This document shows, in pieces, positions 24,068 to 36,000 of a DNA stretch of 38,122 bases. The position numbers were made by a program, and so were the translations under genes. This stretch comes from Planctomycetaceae bacterium (GTDB lineage: Bacteria > Planctomycetota > Planctomycetia > Pirellulales > Thermoguttaceae): positions 1 to 38,122 of the forward strand of contig JAISLW010000129.1 in assembly GCA_031277105.1 (NCBI GenBank), in the 5' to 3' direction. The notes beneath the pieces were generated by a model. It did no database searches and had not been told where the DNA came from. It worked only from the letters and a program-made list of their open reading frames with translations. The stretch's first letter is position 1. The number at the start of each line of letters is the position of its first letter.

Positions 24068-27000
24068 TTAATAGCTGCGGTTATATCCGATATTTACGGC
24101 GTGTGCTTTTGATCTGTTTCCTCTTTCGAAGACGTAATCTAGGAATATTTGGCTTTGTTTTTTGTTTGTCAAGTAGTATCTGCTTCCGACTCCTAGTGTG
24201 GCGAAATCTCTTCCTGCTTTTATACCTTTTAGGTTTGCGGGCGTGATATTTGCGCCTGGTATTGACATATTTGTTGCGATGGTATCATTTCCTCCGATTT
24301 GTCTGCTGTACCATGATTGTGTTTCTAGTCTGAATCTGTCGTTAATTTTCCATAGCGAGTTTAATCCTGCTCGGAACATGATTTGGTCGATGGCGGCGCT
24401 TTTAATGTGTGTTTTGAAGTAATCGTTTTCGTCGAATGAATTGGTGTGAGCGTAACGTGCATCGACGGCGACGGCGGGCATGAATGCGATACCTGGTCGC
24501 CAATGTATTGGTCGGACGAGTTCTATGTTCCAAAATGCGGAATCGCCGTCGTATTCTGTTTTGGAGTAGCCGTAGGCGTGGGCGTAAGTGGCGGCGTCGA
24601 TGTTTTGCAGGGCGTAACGTTTGCTATCGTATTTTTGAGTTCCGAATCCGATGTAGGTATTGAGTTGTATTTCGTTGATGAATTGGTATTGTAAGTAAAT
24701 GCCGAAGATGAGGTTTTCCATTTCGATTTTATTTCCGTTTTGTGGTTGTGATAATTTTGCGTTTCCTGTTGCGAGTAGTATTCCGGCGAGTAGTGCGTTT
24801 CCGTATTGTTTATCGGCGCCGATATTGAAGCCGGAGGTATTTGTTTCTATATTTTGTGCGTTTCCGTCGCTTTTCATTTCTAGGTTATGGTTATTGATTG
24901 AGAACCATATATCTCTTTTTGCGTTACGCGGCGCTCCGCGTAGGACGGAGTAATTGTAACTATAATTATCGACGTCTTGAACTGAGAAAAAGTGATTTGA
25001 TATTGCGTTGAACGGGTTTGACAGCGCCATGTATTTTGCTTCGGAGTGTACGGCGGCGTTGGACAAAGTTGAGAATACTTCGAGTAATTGGTCGTCGTTT
25101 AGGTTCATTAGGCTTTTTTCAAATTCAGGTTGTTCCCAATGGTTAAAAACGTTTGAGAAGTAGTTTGCCAGTGTTGTGTTATTGGCGTTGAAGTTGTGTA
25201 ATTTTGCGTAATCGTTAAGTGAAACTGCGGAGTAAACCAAGTCCATTGCGTTGGCGGCGGCGTTAAATTCGACGCGGCGGTTCCATAATCCGGCGGTCTG
25301 TTCAAATTTTGATTTTAGGTTTTCTTGCGTTTGTGCGTCGAATGGTTTATCGGTTACGGCGATTAAGTTGTCGAAACGCGGTTTATTTGTTTGCGACGGT
25401 TCGGGTTCGTTTATGAATTTAACGTTTCCTTGAATATCGACTGTTGCGGCTCTGATTAGGTTACTGGCGGGTTCGATTATTAGGGTTGCGGTGTTTGCTA
25501 CTTTGAATGTTTTTTCGGCGTGGAACGCTTTATGATTTTTCAGCGTAACTTTTGCGGCGTTTAAAATTTCGATATTACCTTCGGTGTAGAGGTTATTTTC
25601 GAATGTAACGTTTCCGGCTGCGATTTTAACGTCGCCGTTCATGGTAGTTTTTTGACCCGACTGATCGATGAAGTCTGCGGCGACGCCGAAGAAGTCGCCT
25701 CCTGCGAATGTATAATTTCCGCCGCTGATAAGCAAGCCTGAAAAAGTGCGGGCGCCTTCTTTGATACCGGTAATTTTTACGCCGCTAGCGTCGTAAATTG
25801 GTTTACCGAGAATAATTTTATCGTCGTTTGCATCGATTTTGCCGTCTTGGTTAATATCGAGGTTAAGGTTAAATCCGTTTTGTTTTCCTTTTTCGTTGAA
25901 TATGAGGTAATCGGAGTGGTTAAAGTTTTCGTCGTTACCTTTATCGTCGAGCCAATTCCCTTTGGCTGATGTAGTCAAAAATCCGTTAGCGTCGCTTGAC
26001 CAAACGATACGTCTTCGATCTGCCGCGTTCATTGAAATATCAACTCGCAAAGTCGTATAATCATCAATTAGCGTGCCTTCGCTGCCGTATTGTCCGGAGC
26101 CGAAAAGCAACTTCGCATTCTGCCTACTCCCAGTAACATCGCCCCCCAATTCCAAATTAAACCGCTCCAAAATATCAGGCGGGAATGAATCCGTGCCTAA
26201 ACCCACGTTATCCGCAACTCCTTCGCTTTTTAATACGGTAAATAATCCCGTATTCCATGCGTTAATATTGATCGTGTTATTTTCAAGTACGCCAAGATCA
26301 GTAATATTGTAAACGCCGTCTTTGCTAGCGTAATTAAAGCCGGCGTAATGTGCGAGTAAAACTTGATCTGAAACATTGCCTTTCTTTACGTCGATGTTGA
26401 AGGTCGTATTTTTTATGTCAATGAGATAAACTAAATGATTCGCATTGTCGGCGGTTGGATCGGTGGAATAATCGGCTGTTGCGTCTAGCGTAATTTTTCC
26501 GATTAAGTTTTCGTTGCCGATGATTGAGGACGTTGTTGTGAATTTTTCGTTATCGGGGCTAACTTCTGCGCCGTTTAGTTCGATATAGTAAGCGCCGATG
26601 GTTCCGTTTCCTGCGATTTTACCGTTTTCGTTTACTATCATGTAGCCTCTGCCGCAAAATTCATAAACAGGTTGACCTGCGTCTGTAGTGAATTTTTCTT
26701 TAGCGCCGATACCTACTTTACTTTCTTTGCCGTTGGCGCCGACGCCGCCCGCTAAGCGTAACGTGCCGGAATTAACGTAAAAGTGAGTTCCGCGTCCTAA
26801 TTCGGCGCTGGTAAATTGTACGAATGCGTTTGGATTATCGGCGAAGTTTATTTCAAAGTAATTTTCTCCCGACGCTTGTACTAATTCGGTTGGGTCATTT
26901 GGATTAGCGTAGTATGCGATTGTTACGGGATCGATTATATCGACGCCGTTTCCGTTTTTGCCGCCTTCAAATTTAACAATATTATCGACGCCGACTAATG

Positions 27001-30000
27001 TTATTCCGTTTTGTCCTGTTTTATCGAAGTTGTTGAAAATTTTAATTGCGCCATCGGTGGTATCGAATATTAGTTGAGCGGCGTCTTCGAGGTAGATAGC
27101 GCCGCCGTAGCCGGAGAGCGTTTCGAGCGGTTTGGATAAGGGCGTTAAACTTCCGGCGTCAACGGTTGGGATTTGTTCGATGTAGTAGTGGCTTGTGTTT
27201 CCGGTGATGATTGTATTTCCGCCTATTGTTAATTTACCGCCGTCTGTAACTGATATAGCGGCGCCGTTGGCGGTAGATTTCACGCCGGAAATTGTGAACG
27301 TTTCGCCGTTGTTGACTTTGATAGTCAACTCTGCGCCAGGATCGACTACGATGCGGTTTGTTGCGTTGACGGAAGCATCGACTTTGATAAAGTTATTAGC
27401 GCCGATGGCGGTAATACGTCCGGCGGAGTTAGGTTCGTTTTGGTAAGTTTCTTGATATTTGCCGAATGCGTCTTGAACGCCGTAAATGATTGTGCCTCCG
27501 CCGCCGCTGGCGCCGTGATTTTCGAGTATTATTCCGTATTGGTTAAAGATGGGAACGTTTGTGTAAAGCGAGCCGCCGCTGTGAACGTAAATTTTACCGT
27601 TAGCGGTCAAACCGGCGAATTTGGAATTGGCGACTATATTTATTTGACCGATATTGTCGCGAGTTATTGAGCGTAATTCAAAATCTTTATCATAAACTTC
27701 AAGTCCGCCTAGAAGCATTTTATCGGAAGTTACCGTAAATATTTCTTGCGGAGTATCGTTGTTTAGCACGATCAAATTATCTGATTTAATATTATCTATT
27801 GACCAGTCGTCGCCGTCTTTCCATTCGATTACGTTACCGAATGGCGTATCGGATCGCAATTGAAGTATTAGTTTCTTTTGTCCTATTACCGCAAGCGCTA
27901 CGTTAGCGGCGCTTGCGAGTTCGTATTCGTCGTTTTCGCTGTTTACGCTAACATAATCCAGTTCGATCTCTTCGTCGATATTTACGTCAATATAGTGAAG
28001 ACTGGCGCCGTGATATTTTATAATCCATGAATCGTCGACTTGGCTGATGCGGTTATTTGCGCCGTTGACTTCCATTATTACGTATTTTGCGGGACCGATC
28101 CAATCGTCTAGTTTGATAGTATTGATTTGCATTTCGTCGTTTCCGAATGATATGTTTCCGTTGACGACGATTTTATCGGCGACTACTTTACCGTTGCCAT
28201 TCTCTGCGATATCGATATGAAATTCCGCGTCGTAAAAGACGAGATTTCCGTTGAAGGTCAAAGTTCCGACGTGTCGTAAAGCGTCGTTTTTATTTCCGAC
28301 GCTGCGGTCGTCCGGCGCTAGTACGGCGCTATCGGGGCTAATTATGCCGACGATTTCGGTTGTTCCTGCGGTGATTATGCCGTTGCCCGCAAGCGCCGCT
28401 TTATTGCCAATAAATAGTTTATTCGTTTTGCCAAGATCAATTGAACTCGTTACATCATCGTAATCGTTAGCGAGACGTAAAATTCCGCTTTCGGCTGTTA
28501 TGTTTCCGTGCGTGATATTTACGCCGCGAAGTTGAACGAAACTATCAGTATTTTTAAAATTAACTAACAACGCCGCCGAATCTTTCCAAACTTCTAATTC
28601 CTTAACCTGGTTTGGATCATTCGGGTCAATTATCGTTTCAAAAATATCTGGATTGATTGCGCGAATCGGATCGTCTAAAAATACGTGGAATATGTAGTCG
28701 CCTACATAACCTGGATCTTTGATAACATTTTTGATATGTTCGCCGGTAAATTTGATTAAGTTTTGGTTTCTGAATGAAATTGCGAGCGGTTTCTCTTCGC
28801 CGCTAACCGGATCAATATAATGATTACCTCGTAATACGACGTCGCCGTCTGATGTATCGAAATGGAGAACGTTTTGAATTGACGCATAAAATTCATTGTC
28901 AATTGCGTCAATTATATTTTGATAGTCGGGATTGGTGGTAGGAGTGTTCTTAACAACGGCGTTGTAATATGCGTCGTTAAAATGGCTATTGAGGTGAATA
29001 GCGCCGTAGGGGCGACCTTGATCATCGACGGGCGCGAGGTTATTTAGGAATGACAAATTACCTTTGATGTTTAGTTCGGACGACGAGCCTGCGAAAATTA
29101 CGCCTGCGTAAACTTCGTTCCATTCTAAATTGAAAAATTCGGCGTTGTTGTAAGGTCCGGTTTGATCGTGGTATTTGAATGATTTGTTGGGATAGGCGTT
29201 TGTATTGTTATATTTTTCTTGTCTTGCTTGTAGGTCCCATCTTGCTTTTTGGCTTGCGGCGTCGCCGTTGTTTCCTTCGATAGTCCATTTTGCGCCGTCT
29301 GCGCCTGCTGCTAGCGTTAAATTGTAAGTTATTTGATTTAATACTTCGTAATTGTAAGGCGGTTCGTAATAGACGCCGGACGAATTGGGATCGTTTGGAT
29401 TTGCGCGTGTAGGATCGGACGGGTCAAACGGGGCGCCGAAATCGATTAGTTCCGGCGCAACATAAAACCAGTTATTTGTCGCTAGTTGTTTTTTGTCGGC
29501 AGTTTTAATTAAAGTTGTGCGTTGTACCGGAACAGGCGCATCGTATAAATAATCGTATAAATAATAATCGTCTTCATCGTTGCTAGCTAGATTTTTTGGC
29601 AAGTCGTAGAAATAGACCATACCGCTTTGATCGTTTCTATCGCTAGCAATTCGCAACTCGGATAATAAATCCATCGGGCTTTCGTGAGTTACAATTGGAT
29701 TAGCGCCGGTAGGATTAGCGTTTTCTTGTAAATTATGATTGTTAATTGCGGCGGCAACGGCTTTGTAACTATCGGGATCAAAATCTGCGTCTTCTAGCGT
29801 ATTGGTTAGTTTTCCTAGCGCGTTATTTACGCCGAGTATTATTGTTCCGGTATCGTGAATTTGCGTGCCTTTTTCAAAACTTGTTGAGACGTGAAATTCG
29901 GTAAAACTTTGTTTAGTTGGCGTGTCAATATTTAATCTTCCGCTTACGGTTTGTCCGTTGTTGTCTATTAGCCATGCGTCGTCGTAAGTCAACGAGGTAG

Positions 30001-33000
30001 TTACGCCGAATTTATCATTCCATTCATCATAAACATAATTGTTATTATTTGTGTTATACGTATCGTTTAGTGTTCTTATTTTTTTGCGTAATAATTTTCC
30101 GGTAATGATGTTTTCGTTTTCCATGTCGAATTCTTTTTCGGCGCCTTCTCTTACGAAGGACTGCCAACCTCCCATTATTAGCATACCGGAGACTTGTACT
30201 TTGTTGTTTATTGTGATGCTGCTGCGGTCAAGTCCGATGCCGTCAAATATGACGTAATCGTTTGGATTATATTTTTCTATATCAGTAGTCCAGTACCATC
30301 TCCAATTAGCGTCGGTCGTGTTCCATTGGTTATTGGATTTAACGCCAGTCCAAAGTAAATCCTTATTACCGTAAGCCGTATTCGCTACAAGAATAAGACG
30401 ATTATAAGTACCGCCGACTGTATCATCGTTGCCTAAATTCTTTTGATATTTATTACCCGCATAATCAATCGCCTCGACAACATCTTTAACGTCGTTTTCA
30501 ACGTATAAATATGCGACTTGACGCGAGCCGAGCGGCAAACCTGCAACTGTTACTTCGATACCAAACTCGCTTGATATTGGCGCTAATAACGTAGTGGCAG
30601 TATTTCCGCTAATATCTTTGAACCAGTTAATATCTAATTTACCGTCGTCTTTGTAAGACCGCATTAGTTCAAACGTGCCTTCAACCCAGTTATTCAACTC
30701 GACTACAATTTTTCGATTAGGCGCCGTAATATCGCCCGTGATTATAATATCGTCTGATTGTTTAAATTCTAAATCAATTCGCGGTAACAATTTTGAGTTT
30801 ACATCGTCTGTATAAACTGTTTTTTTGTATTCGTTGATGGCGTGGGTGTTGAATAATTCTTTTGTCTTATCGAGTAGTTTTGGCATTTCTTCCAAAACGT
30901 ATTCGTCTGCCAAATCGACTTTATATTTTATTTGATTATTTTTATAAATTGGAATAGGATTACCTTCTCCGTCAAGAATTAGATTATTACTTTCGTCTTT
31001 CTTATATCCGATTATTCCGAAATTGAATTTAACGTCTGCGTCGAAAGTGAGTTTTCCGATGGCTTTGTAGTATGATTGCGGTTTACTGTTTGGGTTTGTG
31101 ATTCCGATGGAGGGGTTTGATCTTGCGTATGTAACCGTGTTGCGTCCGGGCGTCGCGCCCGCAAAACCTACGCCGCCTGGTATCTCAAATTTGTCATTGT
31201 CAGGCGAAATCAAAATATTATTTAAATATCCAGCATCGCCAATATTAATATTAGTCGCTTTAAATTTACCTTGACCGGAAAGTATAATATCGCCCGCTTC
31301 TAATTTAGTAGGATTTCCTGGCATTATTGTAGTAGTGGGTTTTCCGAAATTGATATCGCCGTTAGTTGTAAACGATGATAATAACGACGGATGACTTCCG
31401 GCTAAACGAAACGTACCCGCATAAATATCAACATTGCCTAGAGTAGCCGCATTGTAAGGATTCAAAATATTTTCGCCGACAAATTGCACGAATCCGGAGC
31501 CTGCTTTGCTCAACGTGTTACCGCCATCGGAAGAAGGAAGTATAGGATTAGCGGCGGCGGGATCATATTTATAACTTGCAATCGGGTCGTCGAAATAGAT
31601 GTTTCGTTCTCCGGTTAAAAATATATTTATGCCTGTTTCGAGGAATAGCGAGTTTGGCGTTGAGTTACTTCCTTTAACTTTGCTTTTATTATTTGCGAAG
31701 GCAATATCACCGGTTGCGGCGCTTGCGTTGAGTACGACGTAACCGTCTTTGGTAATATAAGCGGCGCCGCCGTCGCCTAGCGATTCGTTGTCGATAAAAC
31801 TTGTATTACCTGCGGCAATTAAGAAGTTACCGTAAAAAGCGCCGCCGTTACCATAATCAGCGCCGCCGATACCGACGCGGTTATTTAAAAAACTCGTATT
31901 AGAAGCATCTATTTTAGCGGCGTCATTAAAATCATAATTAAGTATTGTCGAATAACTTAAATTTTTATATCCAATAACGAGCCAATCGCTATAAATAGCG
32001 CCGCCGTATTCTTTGGCAAAATTACTAGAAAACTGGTTGCTGCCGGACAATATTACTTGACCAGGATTAGTAGCCGGTCTACCATCAGAGTCAATATAAA
32101 TAGCGCCGCCGGAGCCGTTATTTGCTTTATTGCCGATAAAATTTGAACTAATTTTATTGAAATTTCCGGCTGCAATGTTGAGATTATAATTCGTGTAAAT
32201 AGCGCCTCCGCCGCCGTTCACGTTTGCGTCAATATCACTTTGAAAATCTGACTCGTTACCTGTAAATATTAGATATTCGTTAGATTGGTATGATGTAGTT
32301 GGTAATAAATTCCAAGTCAGACCTGATGTAGGATTTACCACGTAAAGGGCGCCGCCGTTTCTGCCGGCTATATTACCGTTGAAGGTAACTCGACCGGATT
32401 GAAAATCGAATGTAGGCGTAAAAATAGCGCCGCCGTTGCTAGCTGCCGTATTACCGCTAAAATTCATCGCCGCTCCGGCTATTATTACTTTTCTAGCATA
32501 AATAGCGCCGCCGCCAGTTGTCAAACCAGGCGTACCGTCCGCATGATTGCCGACAAATTCTATTGATTTACCACTATTACCTGTAAATGTTAAATCATTA
32601 TTCCCAGCCCAAATAGCGCCGCCGTTATTGCCCGCAATATTATTTTCAAATAAAAACGTAGTATAGTAAGAATCGAAAACTAAACTATTAGTCAAATACA
32701 TACCGCCGCCATTATTATCCGCCTCATTATTCGACAATATAAAATTACGAAGACTATTCATGCCCGTAATCGTCCCGCCGTTAATATAAATAGCGCCGCC
32801 GTCGCCGTCATTGGAATAAGATAGTACGGGATAAGGCGCTATCATACTCTTAATATCGTATAACTGGCGTGCTTTGCTGTTATTATTACGCATTGCAAAA
32901 TCACGATTAGAAGTCATAAAATCTAAATTGCTGCCATTTCGTAAATCTATCGCGCTACCGCCGCCGCGAACATTTTCTATCGTCAACTTCGAAACAAAAT

Positions 33001-36000
33001 ATGTTCCAGTATTAGCATCAGTTCGAATATAAATCCGAAAGTCATTATCTGTACCGCTCGCATAAAATCTATTAGAGATCGCTACATCATCGTGACCGTG
33101 ATTATAATAGATTTCAATGTGAGGTCTGGTTACATCAGGATCAGACAATATTTGTACTACGCCTTTAGTCAATGTAGCGCCGCCATAAGAACCAAGCGCA
33201 AAATCATCGCCGTTACGTAATATAATTGTACTATCTTGCAATTTAATACCGCCGCGAAATTCATTGTTACCTGCAAGTCTAATCCTAGAATTTGTAACCT
33301 GTAATTGACCTGAATAATTATTATTCGTTTCAGTAAGCGTAGTCTTTGTACCGTCCGCTAATATATTGCCAACAAACGTAGGTATCCAAAACGGATCACT
33401 ACCTGACTGTTGTATATTCCTCACTACCATCTCGGCAACCGTCTTGCCGTTACCGCCAATAATAATTTGAAAGTTAGCGGGATTCCTGCCATCAACAGCT
33501 CCAATATTATTAGCCCAAAACCACGCATCAGTAATATTATAATCAAATATAACCGCATCGCCGTCAAGAAATCGTCCAGTGCCTGCATTCGCTATTTGTT
33601 GCGCAGTTGCTCCATAAAGTGGATCTAAAGGATTGGTAGGGTCGCCTTCATACGTTCCCATCCAGTTTTTAACAGTTAAATTCCAATTCAAGTTTGCGCC
33701 TTCAGCGGCATAAACAGTAAGGCTAGCATCTGAATCTGTATAACCTCTCCAAGTCAAAACATGGTTTTCATAGACGAGATTGTTAAGAGTAATTTCGAGG
33801 GCGTTAGCTGTGATATGACCATAAATTGAATCGCCAGTTTTACCAATATCTGGATGACCAAAAAAATTCCATATATCAGTTCTTCTAACACGGCTTGTCC
33901 ACCAACCCTGAAAAGCATCGTTTGCCCAAACAGGTTCAATTGGAATTACTTCACCGTTCAAACGAAACGACCAGCCCCAATTGTTCATTTGCTCATAATC
34001 CAAAATGTTGCGTGCTGAAGCATAAGTATTACTTGCTGTAGGTAAATTGGTAAGAAAATTTCCTGAACCGGTTATTTGTAAAATTGTGCTACTACTAATA
34101 GATGATGGTATTGCTTGAATCAAGCTTGTTAAATCGACGGTAATAGCGCCGCCTATTCTAACATCAGCATAAGCATACACGGTGTAGCCGGAAAGCCCTG
34201 CGCTATCAGTAACATTAACTCGGTCAGACGAATTGGCTGTAGTAGCTTTATCCCTTAAATCGACGCGGAAGTATGGCGAGGGTCCCAAGTCGAGTTGTCC
34301 GGCAAAAGTCAATGTTCCTACTTCGCCTTTATAATCTCCGGCATATATAACGCTTTTACCTTCTAAAATAGTTCTATAACCTGGACCAACTAGATTCCCA
34401 TCTTTGTCTCTTCTTGCGTTCGCTCGGATTGTTCCGTTCCCGCCGATTAAACCGTCAATTGTAGAGAAGGCTTCCGTAGACCTTATTATACCTCCACTTA
34501 ATACTAACAATTTGCTGCCGTTTGTATAAGCGGTTGTAAATTCATCGTAAGGATTTGTTTCAACGACAAAATGATTAAGTCCTACGCCATCGACGACGGC
34601 AGTGTTCGTCATTCCTACTTGACCGCCTATTCTTGCAAAACCTATTGTTCCTACTGTAATGGTTCCGGCTTCGCCTCTTGTATTTTCGACGGCGTTAAAA
34701 TAACCGTTTACGATATTCATGTTTCCGCCGTGTAAATTATATTTACCTCCGAAAATATTTACTCTACCGTAGCTATTTGCCGAACCGATAGTAACGCCGA
34801 AAGCGCCGTTGCCGTCAATTTTGCTATTTAGTAAGTTTAAAATTCCATCGTTGTAATATTCATTACCGCTAACGCCGACGTATAAATTCGCCCCGTTGTT
34901 AAAATTTAAACTGCTTCTGTCAACTTCGCCTACATTTGTACCTCTCGGTATTTTTTCGAGGCTATTTACGAGATTAACTTCGCTAGCGTTGTTGATCAAT
35001 AATCCCTTTTTCGTAGGCTCTGATACTACAGATTCTTCTTCCTCCCCTTCGCCTTCGCCTCCGCCTTCGCCCTCTCCTTCGCCTTCTTCTTCCTCTGTAG
35101 CAGCAGTAATAGGCGCGTGCGTCAGTGTAATTGAGCTCTCTTCGGAGGCATTCAAACGCGCATATTGCGTAAGGTCTATATTTCCGCTAGTAACATTAGC
35201 GCCGGATAAATTCATCGTCGCATACGAATGATAATTTGTGTAGAAATTAGAACTGATGTAGTGATGCGAAGTCAAGTCGATTGATCCGGTAACGTCGGCG
35301 CTACTTCCGCGCGCGAGATTAAAAACTGAATTAGCGCCGCGTATATCGATAATATGAGACCGAACCTTCGACCCCGCGCCCGCAACATTCAATACAGGAA
35401 GTACGTAAGTATTATCATGAGGATTTCTACTAATATCAAGATAATAGCTATGAATGTTAATATTATTTGTCGCCGCAAAACCAGCCTGATCTGAAACGTT
35501 GACAAGTGCAACAGTATTACCGTTTGTTGCGTTGCCAATATTCGCCGTTCCCGTATGCAACCACGTATCTTTCCCCGCAACATTTGTCAAACTCAAAGCG
35601 CCGGTTGTCCCTAAAGTTTGGGCGTATGCTGAAGTTGCGTGTAATAAATTTATCCTGCCCGTATCACCTGATAAAGCAACATTGAGTCTATCCCGAATAC
35701 TAAGATTCGATTGCAAACTCGTTACAGTCGAATTGTCCTCTATATACATTAAATTCGCCACAACATTCCCGCCGCTGTAAAGCGACAAAGAATGCGTATT
35801 ATTAACATCTATCAACGAAGCCTCCAACGCCCCGCCATTAGAAACAGCAATCGTACCATTTAACCCTACCGATCCGTGCGCTTTTAAAGTGGCGCCCGAA
35901 CCTGCAATCGTGATTGTACTTTGTCCGCCGCTAATATTAAGCGATCCGATTTCCGCCCGCCCGCCGTCAAGCAGATTCAATATCCCAAAACTACCAGACA

